From the NCBI GenBank assembly GCA_025642065.1, contig JAODUP010000353.1, forward strand, positions 585,001-649,000: a stretch of DNA of 64,000 nucleotides, written 5' to 3'. How positions within the stretch are numbered: the stretch's first letter is position 1; every line of letters begins with the position of its first letter. Shown piece by piece: positions 1 through 13,129 of this stretch. The stretch comes from Paralvinella palmiformis. Taxonomy: Eukaryota; Annelida; Polychaeta; Terebellida; Alvinellidae. Both the position numbers and the translations under genes were made by a program. A model generated the notes under the pieces. That model did not search any database. It was not told the DNA's origin and was given only the letters and a program-made list of their open reading frames with translations.

Positions 1-20
1 TCACTCACTCACTCACTCAC
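1..20 (+). repeat. (TCAC)n microsatellite
   Basis: Five TCAC units at the window edge, possibly continuing outside. Confidence 0.9.
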
Positions 21-38
21 ATTCACTACTCAACAGGA

Positions 39-214
39 GCGCCTCCGTGGTCTAGCGGTAGCGTGCTGGATCACAGATCACTACCACCCGTGTTCGAATC
101 TCCGTGCATATCTGAAGGTTGTTTCGTCTTTCACTTCGCCTCATTACCTTTGGAGGTCGCTCGGCCCAATGAGCATCCATGGTGCAGAAGAGTAATGGTT
201 ACGATATCAATTAT
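39..214 (+). mobile_element. tRNA-derived SINE, copy 1
   Basis: Starts GCGCCTCCGTGGTCTAGCGG. It holds a tRNA-type A box (TGGTCTAGCGGTAGCG) and B box (GTTCGAATC), then the family body (GGTTGTTTCGTCTTTC..GGAGGTCGCTCGGCCC). The 3' part is diverged but ends ATATCAAT like the other copies. Confidence 0.7.
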
Positions 215-260
215 CCCGGTGTCCGATAAACATACAAGGAGCTTAAGAAAATAAGAGACA

Positions 261-261
261 G

Positions 262-318
<57 letters not shown>
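261..318 (+). repeat. (CT)n(TA)n microsatellite
   Basis: Compound repeat that abuts the left end of the pogo-like element. Confidence 0.9.
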
Positions 319-321
<3 letters not shown>

Positions 322-888
322 GGAATCCGTTAATCCGAAAAGGTGTGTCGGATAAACGAGAATGTCGGAATATTGAGTCCGTGACATATCGGTAGTCTCT
401 GTCACACATTTTAAAATCATAAAGATATACCTCCGTATTTAAACTAAGATTAACTCATGATCTGCTCAATGGAAAGATTACACATTTGTGTTTTTAATTA
501 GCCATGAATGATTATGATCGGCTAGGAGATAGCCACAGACAATGGAAGCATCGTGTGTCGATGTGTATGGTCGAGGAAGATTGTAAATGGTTACGATATA
601 ACAATTATCCCGGGTGTCCGGGTTGATTAACTATTACTGACAACAAGTCGGTGTATCTTGCATGACTGCACCAGCTGAAATGTTTGGCAACATTTTCGTG
701 TTGTCGGATTATCGAGGTAATTTTATTTTGAAATGTCACATTTTGTTGGCAAAATGAAGTGTCGGAGTCGGAACGCTGAACAAGATTTTGTCGGATTAAA
801 GAGGCATTTATACTGGAGCTAAATCCTTCACAGCCAATAATGTATCGGAAGGTGGATTTGTCGGATAAATGATATCCGGATTCTGACT
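318..888. mobile_element. Possible non-autonomous pogo/Tigger-like element
   Basis: The left end, AGTCGGAATCCGTTAATCCG after TA, and the right end, whose complement reads AGTCAGAATCCGGATATC before TA, form short inverted termini. Near both ends are pogo-style phrases such as GTCGGATAAACGAG, GTCGGATTATCGAGG and GTCGGATAAATG. TA repeats flank it, as expected for TA-targeting elements. It has no transposase frame. Confidence 0.45.
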
Positions 889-898
889 ATATATGTAA

Positions 899-948
899 TA
901 AGAGAGAGAGAGAGTTGTCTTGATGTCTTGGCTACTGTATATATATAT

Positions 949-995
<47 letters not shown>

Positions 996-1195
996 AGAGA
1001 GGAAGAAGAGAGAGAGGAGGGAGTGAATAAATTGATAGATAATAGACAGATAGATAGATAGATAACAGAGAGAGAGAGAGGGGGGGAGAGACAGACATAC
1101 AGACAGACAGACAGTCAAACAGACAGAGACAGAGAGGGGAAGAAAGAGAGAGGAGAGACAGACAGACAGACAGACATACATAAACAGAGAGAGGG
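899..1195 (+). repeat. Compound AG/TA/GATA/GACA-rich microsatellite
   Basis: AG run, TA run (940-986), then purine-rich DNA with GATA, GACA and GAGAGG units. The minus-strand frames here are low complexity. Confidence 0.9.
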
Positions 1196-1616
1196 GGAGG
1201 TCTATAATATCAGTATTAGCTACCATAACATGTCTGTCAAAAAGTGATTTCTTCTGATGCAACTAAATCCAATTACAAATGGTAACAGTAATAACAACAA
1301 CAATAACACTGATACTAGTAATAACAATAACAATAACAATAACAACAATGAACTTTTCTTGCTCTAATGCTCAACTGATTACCAGAGAACAATAACACCT
1401 TATTATAATGACATAGTATATGACGTATGACGTAGGTTAGTGACACCATTAATCATTACTTAATTATATAATGTAATAAAGACATGAATTATAATGTTAC
1501 TCCTTAACCAAACATTAACTAGCTCGAAGAACCAATCAGTACATCGTTGAGTCAGTAGAGTCAGGGTAGATAATGGTTTGATATCAAGTTGCTTATCCTA
1601 CACGATAATAAACATG
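1196..1616. other. No gene seen; AAC/AAT-rich low complexity
   Basis: AACAACAATAACA-type runs at about 1290-1350, then unique AT-rich DNA. Confidence 0.6.
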
Positions 1617-1890
1617 CTGAGTGAGTGAGTGAGTGGGTGAGTGAGTGAGTGAGTGAGTGAGTGAGTGAGTGAGTGAGTGAGTGAGTGAGTGAGTGAGTGA
1701 GTGAGTGAGTGAGTGAGTGAGTGAGTGAGTGAGTGAGTGAGTGAGTGAGTGAGTGAGTGAGTGAGTGAGTGAGTGAGTGAGTGAGTGAGTGAGTGAGTGA
1801 GTGAGTGAGTGAGTGGTGAGTGAGTGAGTGAGTGAGTGAGTGAGTGAGTGAGTGAGATGGTGAGTGAGTGAGTGAGTGAGTGAGTGAGTG
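1617..1890 (+). repeat. (GAGT)n tetranucleotide array, about 270 bp
   Basis: Nearly pure GAGT/GTGA units with three small interruptions (GGGT near 1635, GGTG near 1816, ATGG near 1857). The complement reads as SLTH repeats, which is not a protein signal. Confidence 0.95.
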
Positions 1891-2166
1891 GCTGTGGGGC
1901 GTCAATCAGCGAAATATTTGGCCAATTGAAGTTATTTTATTCCATTTCGGGATTACGGTAAAGTACATAAATACATCGGAGACATCTTGGCGGGATATTA
2001 GAGTCCTCAAATCATCTTATCACACTGAAGCTAAAGCTTATCCGATGATAAGTAAACAGTACTTACTCTGCCACAACTTGAGTACATCTCATGATCCACT
2101 CTACAAGTTGCAGTAATATCAGTTTAGTGAATTAAAATGGTGATTAATGGAGATTATTATTATTAC

Positions 2167-2200
<34 letters not shown>

Positions 2201-3989
2201 TTATAATCATAATTCACTTCCTGTTATCTCGTCATATTTATTCATCGCATCATTTATTGTAGATGGAAAATCTGATTTGGAAATCTCCCTTTAAGAATCA
2301 AAACTTTGATTTATTTTACCTTTATCATTGTTATAATAAATTGGTCACAGGTGTTAACACCTTATTGTTGTTGTTAATTCGTAAAACGATGAAGATTTTC
2401 ATTATAACATTACCTGAAAGCGTCAGTAACGTGACTACTTTGACTACCTTCATTTAGCGACCACCTGTCTTAAACCCGACAGAGCATTCATTTCCGTTAT
2501 CTTAGGTTGGCGATTTGATGATGAATGGCATTAAATGGCTCAGCAGTAAAGTGGCGAGGTATAAAGCGGGAGGCTATCGAGTCGAAACTACGAACCGGCC
2601 GTTGACCAATCACGTGCTCAACGGGTGTAAATAACGATACTATCCCGAACATTCCCGAATAAATAAACTGTAATAAATGTGAAATCTGTAACTGGTTTTG
2701 GTACTTTTTTGTTAACTGGAAAAGTCTTGTCAAAAATAAAATCACGATTAAGATAAGAGGACAAGAAAATAAACCTAAATATGTCTGTCAGATATCTTGT
2801 TGTGGTCATAACGATATTAAGATGGCAACTGTAAAAACATATATATATAATATAAATATAGTCAAACGATGTTTCGTGATAAAGTATTTCATTTTACATC
2901 TTTCCTATCTTATAAACATATCAAACTACGAGTTCATAACAGTCATTAAATAAAATGGCCTTATATGGAAAGGCCAACATCGGTTCTGGAAAACGAAATA
3001 TTTAAATGCTCAAGGAATACGTTAATTGATAGGAGACATCACAAAAGAAATTTTAACAGAATTTAGCATTTTAATATTGCTCTAAATAAATCCAATGTTT
3101 GTAAATATGGTAACATTTAACTTTTAACTCTCTTTTTGGACTTTGAGAAGAGTTTTGAATTAGTTAATAGGCTGTCTCCTATAAAATGGTCAGAATAATG
3201 TGGACTAACTAAACTAACATGATAGTAAATAGGATGTTCTGATACACAAGGATTAGTTTTACAGGTCACGTTATTTCATTTATTTATATCAGACGTAAAA
3301 ACCCATATTCTTCAAATTACTAAATCCACGTCGTTTGCAGATGATGGGAATAGGTTTCGCGCCAATTATAATAAACAAGATGTAACAATTGTTTTATATT
3401 AATAATAAAGCCATCAAAAGCTAGGTATCCGTTTCTAGGATATCATACCCTCGTCGAATAATAATGAGAGTAATTTCAACTATGATAAATGGGTCAGGTC
3501 AAGTCTATCATAATACCTTTGGAGCAAGCTTAGTAAATATTCCAATTAAGATAAATTATATAATTACAAAGTACACATCCTTTGTGAAGCCAGAATTGGC
3601 AGAGTTAAAATCATATCCATGACCGCTATCCTTAAAGATGGAAAATTACCGAATCGTTGTTTTGGAAGAGAATACATTTCACTTCCTTGCCATCCGCCAT
3701 TATGTGATTGATATATTATATACTCTACATCGACCGGATCATAAGGCGACAACAGCCTTAACATTATATAATGTTTATATATTGAGGATTTGTTTGTTAG
3801 AGCTATATAGAGATGGTTAATCAGAGTGAGTCCGACGTGTAGGGGATCTATTACCATCAGCTAATGAGTCGTCTCTGTCTAATTACCAGCTCGGTACTTA
3901 ACTAAGACGTTCATCTAGTAATTAACACAGACAGTCCAATTGATAAGGATCAGGGAAAGGAAATGAATCAGGAAGACTATATATAGATG

Positions 3990-3990
<1 letters not shown>
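1891..3990. other. No gene recognised; AT-rich unique DNA
   Basis: Contains an (ATT)n run at 2155-2203. Phrases at 2450-2600 (TTTAGCGACCACCTGTC, GTGGCGAGGTATAAAGCGGG) resemble pogo-type termini but no element could be bounded. Short frames are random. Confidence 0.55.
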
Positions 3991-4990
<1,000 letters not shown>

Positions 4991-5487
4991 TCGGCATTAT
5001 GGAGGAAAGTAGCAATAAAAACGAAACCGAAAGGAAACGAAAAACAATAATGAAATATGGGAATGAGGAAGATGGTGTTTGTTAATGAAAAGAACGATAT
5101 GATGTAATTATCAGATAATGGATTCGGACATGAGATAAAGATTGCTTCAATAATAAAGGAATGTTGTTAATCTTCTTTAGATCGACTTAATGGGAGTGTG
5201 TAAAATATCGGCAAGTATTATTATCTATCGAACGGGGTGAAGATGGCATGAGAATGAACCAACACATTCCGAACTAAGATGTTCATGAAGTGGACAATGT
5301 TCCAAGAAAAATCTCTATATCGATAGACACGGAACAATCTGTGTAGAAGAAGATGGGTTCGTATGTCATAAACTTACTCCAGCAGCCAGTTAAAGTAGAT
5401 TTTAGGGCAATGATATGCCAGTCGGCAATATCGGTTCACCTTTTGTTTATTACGTTTAATTCAACCAAAATAACCCTCCCATCAGCC

Positions 5488-5556
<69 letters not shown>

Positions 5557-6989
5557 CTTATTTATTTATTAATGTATGACACATTAATAAAAATGCCCGT
5601 CCAACATTGGCCTATGAGGCACCTGTAACATTACATAATACTACCTGAGTTACAATAAATAATTGCGAACATAGAAACAAAAAAGAAACATGCACTTTGT
5701 TTACGATAAAAATATATAGACGTCTATAAAAAAGGTTCGATTAATCCGGTGTCTAACTCTTCTGTTTCGGCAGAAATTAGGCGAGAAAAAACCCGGAGTG
5801 ATTATGCCGAGGGTCAGTTGTTGGGCTAAAATTGAAAATTTATGCGCAGCTGAGCCGGAAGCTCTGTGAAGTGATCCGCTTAAGTCAAAGTCTGATTCAG
5901 TCACGTGCAAAGACTTCGTGTTAACTAACTGTCTGGGGCTCGATAAATCACGATCACTGACGATGGGATATTGAATAAAGTGTGTTGTGTGTTCCGATTA
6001 CTGGTTGTTCTAGACAATAAGAATGTGAGCCGTGTGTGTGTGTGTGTTTTAGCTCTGTATTATAAGGCACAGGCACAGATAATCTCGAACCGTGAATTCA
6101 AACTCTGGACGTTTCTTCAGGGGACTGAATCCAGATTGGCGACTTTTCTTGCTGAGACATGTGTAATGTCTCACTAGTCCCTAAGCCGCCAAGCAAAAAC
6201 AAAAAGCAAATCACCTACAGCCGTGGAGTTTGGAAGTAGAACACCCAAGTCAGATCACGGCAGTAGTGAGAATGTTTAGATTAATTATCTAAGCAGCCCT
6301 ATTTATAGCTATTTTTCAATTGCTGTATCTTTCTTCAAAGCAATACTATATAAACCATATAACCCAATTGTCACTGTCTTATGAACATTGCAATATACAT
6401 ACTTTCATTAATTCATTCATTCGGTTATTGATGTATTCGTACCTTCAATCATTCATTCATTTATACAGCGCATCTTTAATTTATCTCTTTTGAAATAAAA
6501 TATTCATTAATTGAGTGTCGGATGGATTAAAAACAATGTATACACTAGTTCACATTACCTAACATAAAGTTGACTATAGCCATCAGTTTACTAACTAAAC
6601 CAAACAATTGTCCATTAATTATTGTTAGGCGTTAAACATTTATCTCTCTACCACTTTCCGCCCTTTATAAATGTGAACACCCCCCCCCTCCCTTGTCTCC
6701 CGACAAGAAGGTTTATTTATGTACAATTGCTACCAGTAAATATAAGAGATTTTATGTGACAACCCTTCCGCTTTTCAAAAGAACTCTCCCGGTTAAATTT
6801 AAGCTCTTTTGCATAAATAACAAATCTGAACCACGCTCGCGGCAAAGTCGTCTTCTGGCAAATCGTCCGACGAACGTCTTTACCACGGTAGTGTCGCCCC
6901 TGGCGGATAACCCTATAACAACGATGGCAGCCCATTAGCATGAATGTCGACCAGAAAGCTTCAACAAGATTTTTATTGACGTCTCATCA
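4991..6989. other. No gene recognised
   Basis: A (TA)n tract lies at 5491-5553. The rest is AT-rich with a mildly GC-richer patch at 5800-5960 (CACGTG E-box at 5902) and poly-C at 6677. No coding pattern was accepted. Confidence 0.55.
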
Positions 6990-7200
6990 TTTAGGACATC
7001 TTTGATGTGAGCTTCACTGATTTGCTGGGAGGGGGGGGTGACACCGGGACGTAGATACGTTAAGTACGTGATAATTAAAGTTATTCTTATAAGGCAATCA
7101 GTGTGTATGCTGAAACTCCCCGCAGAGAGAGCTTAACGGATATTTGAACCCTGGTGTTACAATTTTGTGGCCAGTCGCTCTATCAATTTACGTACTGAGA
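6990..7200 (-). mobile_element. Weak tRNA-SINE-like fragment
   Basis: The minus strand shows ATTGATAGAGCGACTGG and CCAGGGTTCAAATAT (A- and B-box-like), and further on GTGAAGCTCACATC resembling GTGAAGCTAACATC of the 42.5-kb element. Low similarity otherwise. Confidence 0.25.
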
Positions 7201-7856
7201 TGTCATACAGATATTGATATATGAACATATAGATATGCGCGAGAACTCTGATTGAGAGTCGTATTTGAAATAAGGAGTGTCAAAGATAAACACAATAAAG
7301 ACATTAGATATACAAACAGGGGCGTAGATAAAACGTAAACATACCTCCTGTTCCATTGGGGGGGGGGGAGTTCGAGCCTAATGACGTTCAGTGGTGAAGA
7401 TAAACTAATCAAAGTAGATTAGAAATGGTAAAACAAGAAAAATGTATTTGATTGACACCTAATTAATAACTCAATAAGTAAATATTTTTACATAGAGACG
7501 TGAACGTGAATCTCAAATTGTCTCGTGTTGTTGGCTTAACGTAAAATTACTGACACTATAGGAAGAGAAAATTAACTGTTTATATTTCTCATTCACAATA
7601 AAAAGAATATTTTAATATTCGACGAAAAAAATAATCTTCCAAGTGTCGTCGTCACATTCAATCGATCCAGGAACTCTTCCCCGTTTATATATTTAGCTAG
7701 TAACCTACACATGTTACTTTATGACTCTGGATTCAGTCGTTGCCGAGCAGATTCCATCGAAGTCGCAGATGGTCGATCCGATGTGACAGAATCCGACTAA
7801 CATCCCCTAAATCCTGCAGGACTGCGCCGGACTGCGGACGAACGTGGAAATTAAAT
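7201..7856. other. No gene recognised
   Basis: AT-rich DNA with a G-run at 7360-7369. The only coding-like signal is the weak minus-strand exon just beyond 7857. Confidence 0.5.
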
Positions 7857-8045
7857 TTAATCCCTCGACGGTCCGGGAGCAATATTGATGATGGTCATAC
7901 CGGAAGCGGAAGTCTCTTCCTCCGGAAAGAATGTGTCCTGTCCATTGACGTACCGCTGCTTGACCTTATATAGGATGTGTTCCGTATTAATGGCCGCTCC
8001 CCAAATGGCCGTACTCGTGTACTGGTCTAGAGTACTGGCTCGGGG
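7857..8045 (-). CDS. Possible terminal exon of an unrecognised gene
   Basis: An ATG-less minus-strand frame ends at TAA (7857-7859) and reads YTSTAIWGAAINTEHILYKV, then KQRYVNGQDTFFPEEE and GMTIINIAPGPSRD. Codon use is rich in C/G third positions, unlike its surroundings, and an ag acceptor candidate (...CTAGACCAG) lies just before TAC at 8021. I do not recognise the family. A tRNA-like SINE lies immediately upstream. It could be chance. Confidence 0.25.
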   Translation of the reverse strand, partial: PRASTLDQYTSTAIWGAAINTEHILYKVKQRYVNGQDTFFPEEETSASGMTIINIAPGPSRD

Positions 8046-8215
8046 TTGTCATGGCACAGTGGCTAGAGTAGTAAACTGCAAGTTTTCAGTTTGTAGGTTC
8101 CAATCTGCCTCATAACTGTGATCGTGGGATATATTTCTTTAAGAAGTCCGCCTTCGGTCATATGCCCAAAGTGTGATCAGCGCCGAAGCTAACCAAGTCG
8201 GTCATCGTTGGGCCA
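8044..8215 (+). mobile_element. Possible second tRNA-derived SINE family, member 1
   Basis: A-box-like GTGGCTAGAGTAG and B-box-like GTAGGTTCCAATCTGCC, spaced as in a tRNA, followed by a body (TTAAGAAGTCCGCC, TCGGTCATATGCCC) that resembles 12110-12170. It ends at GGGCCACGTTAAACACC, where a short minisatellite begins. Confidence 0.45.
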
Positions 8216-8350
8216 CGTTAAACACCGAAATATACTGGAAAACACAGAAATATGCCGAAACACAAGGGAATATACCAGAAAACACCGAAATACACCGAAA
8301 AACCATCGGAATACAACAAAAACACCGAAAACACCAGAATACGCCAAAAA
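8215..8350 (+). repeat. Degenerate minisatellite of AACACCGAAATACAC type
   Basis: Loose units such as AACACCGAAATATACTGG and AACACCGAAATACACCG, reverse complements of the units at 9255-9550. It starts right after the SINE-like element at 8044-8215. Confidence 0.65.
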
Positions 8351-8584
8351 ACACTGCCTACTTCCATCTTGACAACATCCATTGTTTAAAAGCATTATTG
8401 ACATAATAAGTATATGTGATTGTAGTATATGACTTTGTTACATCTCGAATAGACTATTTTAATTCTTGTAACTACCTGTTGTATGCCATCTCTAGTTATA
8501 ACATTAACTACCTTCGATTAAATCATATCACGTGCGAATAGCAGTACGCAGACACGTACCCATCACGTCCCATCATTTCTGGCT

Positions 8585-8685
8585 GAGTGAACTGGTCAAC
8601 ACGTAACGGAGACTCGAACCCGCGACCGTTCGAATACGAATACTACGCCCTAACTAACTGCTCGACGGCATTGAAATGTGTCGTC
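8585..8685 (-). mobile_element. tRNA-like SINE head inside a LINE fragment
   Basis: The minus strand reads GAGCAGTTAGTTAGGGCG and CGCGGGTTCGAGTCTCC, a plausible A/B box pair. It interrupts the LINE fragment at 8345-8850. No body family was recognised. Confidence 0.35.
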
Positions 8686-8766
8686 TCTTCTAAAAACCAT
8701 CTGTTCAAGGACATATTATTTGGGTCATCACTGTACTGTGTCTTTGAATGGCTCCTGCTAGTAAGA

Positions 8767-8770
8767 GCAC

Positions 8771-8835
<65 letters not shown>

Positions 8836-8850
8836 TACTACTACTACTAA
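8767..8850 (+). repeat. (TTA)n/(CTA)n microsatellite grown from a LINE tail
   Basis: About 25 TTA units followed by CTA units, beginning exactly where the LINE 3' end stops. The intron 4 LINE also ends in an ATT/ATA repeat. Confidence 0.8.
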
Positions 8851-9254
8851 ATACCAGAATACGTTGGAATGTGAAAGGAGACACCGTAATCTGACGTGTT
8901 AAACTAAGCTCAATTAAATATTGTACTAATCCAGAGAAATTCGCAGATAAATACTATTTTCAAACAATATGTATTTAATTGTAAATGAAACTATTTTGTT
9001 TGAGTGATACGATCATCGAATCTAGGTTAGAGCGAACATGCTATTAGTCTTATCTATATTAAAGATGGCGTCCAAATATTTGTATGACACCTGAATCAAT
9101 GTCATTTATTGTGCTATTATAAGTCGATATATTAATGTGATAATTTGCAGAAATATAGACACACATTAAACTAATGCAAAACAAATTTATTTAGTTGTAT
9201 ATAAAACCAATTCCTTTTCATTGCTGAGATAAAAAACATGCAACTGAATATTTG
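8851..9254. other. Nothing recognised
   Basis: AT-rich unique DNA between the LINE tail and the minisatellite. Confidence 0.6.
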
Positions 9255-9550
9255 TTTGTAATAAAATAACGGTGTATTTCGGTGAATATTCATTGTATTC
9301 CGGCGTTTTGTATGTGAATATAGGTGTATTTTAAGCGCATTTCGGTGTTTTAAAAGTGTATTCCGGTGTTTTGAAAGTGTATTTCGGTGTTTTATAAGTG
9401 CATTCAGGTGTTGTACAAGTGTATTCTTGTGTTTTATGGGTGTATTCTGGTTATAAGAGTATTCCGGCGTTTTGTATGTGCATTTTGACGTTTTGTTAGT
9501 GTATTATGGTGTCTTATAAGTGTATTCCAGTGAATTGTAAACATAGTCTT
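9255..9550 (+). repeat. Degenerate minisatellite of GTGTATTTCGGTGTTTT type
   Basis: About 12 loose units of 22-24 bp (GTGTATTCCGGTGTTTTGAA and variants). The complement of this motif forms the array at 8215-8350, so the two arrays face each other across about 900 bp. Confidence 0.7.
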
Positions 9551-10415
9551 GTGTATTCTGGTATTTACTACGACCAGCTACTTGCTATATAAATGATAAC
9601 ATACTGATGATTGTAACGTTTTTTTTTAGATAAGTGACGCCAGAACAAACTAACTGTAAATTTATTTTATTAACAATATTTCACATCAAATATTACAAAC
9701 GTTCTACGAATAGATGCCTCGTTAAGCCTCGAGTTATGGCGTTTTACACTGTAATTAGGTCATCGGAATAATATAGCTAAGTTATGTTAGTAAACAATAC
9801 AATATCATAGATATACAGGTGGTACCACGACACGAGCCCTCGTTCTCGAGTGTAACGCACTAACAGCAGCACTACAGTAGTAAATCTATATATACAAAAG
9901 ATAAACGTAACGAAATAGTGTTTATTATATAACTGGTATTGTAAATACATTATGTAAATTGTAAACAATATATTATTAATGTTGAGGATAAATAAGATTG
10001 AAAGAGATAATAACCTGTTGATGACACCAGTTGTTGTCATCGTTTTAATCTTCCCCAATTATATGTTTACCTTCTATCTCTTGGTTTGTTTATTTCTGTA
10101 ATCGTTCGCTGTCGGGCAATTAACGAAGTATTTGAAATAAGCCTTACGTCGGACAGTTAAACTGATTGTCTGTTAGACGGAGATAGACACTCCTTCCTAG
10201 ACGGTTGTTTAGCTTTTGTCATCATCAATTAGTTCGTCCGTCTGTCTGTCGGCTTCTTAACCTCAATCATCCCCAGTATACATCAGTTGATGAGTCAAGT
10301 GACAGTTGTTTATCTTGTCAACAAACGGCTAATGAAGAGAGTCTCAAATATACTAACATTGTCTTAAATGTTTATGTCTTCACGTCCAGTCGACAGTTTA
10401 TGAAACCATCTATCT

Positions 10416-10447
<32 letters not shown>

Positions 10448-12030
10448 TTTGCAATTACCCCATGATGTGACACAGACATGGGACTGTTCATCGTTATTTG
10501 ATAAATTAAACCAATATTCATCTTTAACAAATGGGGTTTATGAATGTAGAACATTTACTATTTAAAAGAAGTATTCGAATATTTCTGAAATTTGATTATC
10601 CATCAATTTGGTCGTTTATGATATGATACGATAGAGCAATTAGTGTCATCGTAATGCATAGATAAAGTGTTACCTTCTGTTATAATACTAATATTTGGCA
10701 GATGAATATTTTATGTTCAACTGACATCTCTTTTTTTTTTTGGGGGGGGGGTCGTTTCTCTGTAAATAATTTGATCATCCAGCAGTTGAAAGAGTGAGCA
10801 GTCTTTGACTTGATTTTGTTATTTGATTTATTTCATTCAACTCCCAACTGCTGAGCAAATATAAATCACCCAATTACATATTCATACAAATAAAATGTCA
10901 CAAAACGTGTACAGAACGCGGAAGAAATAATCATACGTAACAGTATCCCGTCGGGATAAATCACCAACACTGAAACATTAACAGCAAAATATAATCAACA
11001 TTACGCATATAACACCGGATATAATACAACATGTCGAAATTTTACAATTATAAACTCAGAATGCCTTAATAAGAAGGCTAACTAAAGTGTGCTCCTCTGT
11101 GTAACGTTTAATATGATATATGTGCATTACGAGTGCCTTCAGTGAATCGACCACTCCGGATTCAGGTACGATGGCTTCCTTGTATCTTTCGTTAAAAAGA
11201 CATTCTATTAGTGAACGGCCAGATTGCTCAATTCTACAAACCTCAAACAATCTAGAATAAAATCAGTAATAACGCCTCGCACCTTGACCTGTCATATTTT
11301 AATTACAGATTCATATAAATGGTTTAATCAATATCTGAATCTGTTAGAATTTGATTTAATATTTTGTCTTTAAGATTGAGTTTTGATTTGCTTCAAGTTA
11401 CCATAATATCGAAGCTTTGTTGATCAGTAAGCCATAGGATTTACTAGATTAATCCTTGTTGTGAGATGTTTCATCCTCCAGCGAATAGTATGATGATACC
11501 GGGTATTCTAATAAAGCTGTTGAGTATTCTGCATCCTAGTAGTGGACGTTGAGGGAATCCCTTTACGTAATTGGACTGGGTATCGTGCATTTACACGACT
11601 ATAACAGACAACATACGCTCTCAATTCTGACTCAGGAATGAAAATATTGTTTGGAATCTGGCAAAAAAAAGTGTCATTGTGGTCTGGCTGATGAATGTTG
11701 TTTTTATTATAACTACAGTCGTTGTTTATATTAATAAAGGTATCATTAAATCCAGTTATATTCCAGATGCAGTTTTAATCCCTTTATAGCAGGTTTTTAC
11801 TGTTTCATAGACAGGAACAATAGACAAATAGAGACACTAGTCAATAGATAGCTACCATTATAGCTCATTAGCCAGTTAGGGTAGACTTTCTCTTTGTTGT
11901 CGTGTTATTATAATCTGGGAATGTTATCATCAGGAATCACAAAAGTTGATCATTCCCTTCTGATGAATCATCCAGATGTTTGATAAGCGAATCTATGTCT
12001 CATTGGCTTTATAGCCTTAACTAAGCATGC
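9551..12030. other. No gene recognised; AT-rich
   Basis: Holds a (TA)n tract (10418-10443) and a T10G10 run (10731-10750). No conserved frame. Confidence 0.6.
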
Positions 12031-12200
12031 ATACGGGACACGGATAGAATAGTGGTTTGAGTACATCATCGGAAACCTCTAGCTTCTTGGTTCGAATCTG
12101 ACTTATACCTGAATTCGTATAACTTATCTCCTCAAGGAATCGCCGGTCGGCCATTTGACCCAGTTATGACCCGTACCAAAGACAAACAACTCAACGACAA
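12031..12200 (+). mobile_element. Possible second tRNA-derived SINE family, member 2
   Basis: A-box-like TAGAATAGTGGTTTGAG and B box TTGGTTCGAATCTG, then CTCAAGGAATCGCCGGTCGG and CCATTTGACCC, similar to member 1. Diverged, so assignment is tentative. Confidence 0.4.
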
Positions 12201-13050
12201 CAAAAATATTATATCTATAAAACGATCATTTTTATATTTGTGGATCTTCATTAAAAATTATTTCTTTTTATTGCTGATTGTTAGATAGAAGAATCAGTTT
12301 GAGGTAAATATTACAGGTTATGATTATGATTATAATATTTTAATAATTATTATCCCGGCTAATATTAAATGGGTTTCGTAAATAGAACAGCAAAGACGAA
12401 CTAACAACAACAACAACAACAACAACACTATTAATAACAGTATAAATAATAAAGTTATGACAACATGACAACAACAACGATTATTATTATTATTATTATT
12501 AATGAACCTTATTACTACTTCTCTGTCTACTAATACTCCCACTTTATCTGTTATAAGTATCATCATAAAGACACTCAATTATCGTCTATAGTAACTTAAT
12601 GTACTCTACATCATCCTAATAATAGACTAATAATACTAATGATATCTCAGTCGGTGAGATGGTTACAGTGTCTAGGACATCACAGTCAAGTTTAACAGTC
12701 CCCCCCGACCAATCAAAACACTCACTCACTCACTCACTCACTCGCTCGCTCGCTCGCTCACTCACTCACTCACTACATATTTCATTAGAACATCTATTAT
12801 TTGTACCAAATCTGTGTTTCTATTGTAATTCACTCTTTAGTGATGCTGTTTTTAAAATAATACAACAACAACAACAACAACAACTAGTATTCCTGCTGTT
12901 GCTATTTATTCTTTAATTAGATTATCATAAGAGATTTTTTATTGGACAAAATTATTCATATATGTAAATATCTAACCAGTGTTAGTTTATATTAACCTAT
13001 TATTATTATTATCATCATCATCATCATCAATATCATCATTATCATCATCA
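12201..13050. repeat. Trinucleotide and tetranucleotide repeats, no gene
   Basis: (CAA)n at 12405-12427 and 12862-12884, (ATT)n at 12480-12500, (TCAC)n(TCGC)n(TCAC)n at 12718-12774 and (ATT)n(ATC)n at 12998-13051. Confidence 0.8.
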
Positions 13051-13129
13051 GGTCAGTCTCCGGCACGGGTATATCATAAACATGTTCCATTAATAAGACA
13101 TATTGTTTATTTAATTAACTCGATTACGG

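Larger units (their letters stand above)
8345..8850 (+). mobile_element. 5'-truncated LINE fragment with its 3' tail
   Basis: DNIHCLKALLT (8370-8402) and a shifted frame over 8450-8535 match [18 protein letters not shown] of the LINE at 47.1-50.0 kb. From 8685 the DNA matches its 3' end again (CTTCTAAAAA..., then CTTTGAATGGCTCCTGCTAG at 8732-8766), and runs straight into the TTA repeat. Between 8540 and 8685 is unrelated tRNA-like sequence. Confidence 0.6.

Noticed and set aside
1561..1905. 114-codon frame of SLTH repeats
   Set aside because: Complement of the GAGT array, not a gene.
6855..6938. P-loop GTPase-like frame on the minus strand (IVVIGLSARGDTTVVKTFV)
   Set aside because: The Walker lysine is Asp, no switch or G4/G5 motifs follow, and no splice sites frame it. 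Probably chance.
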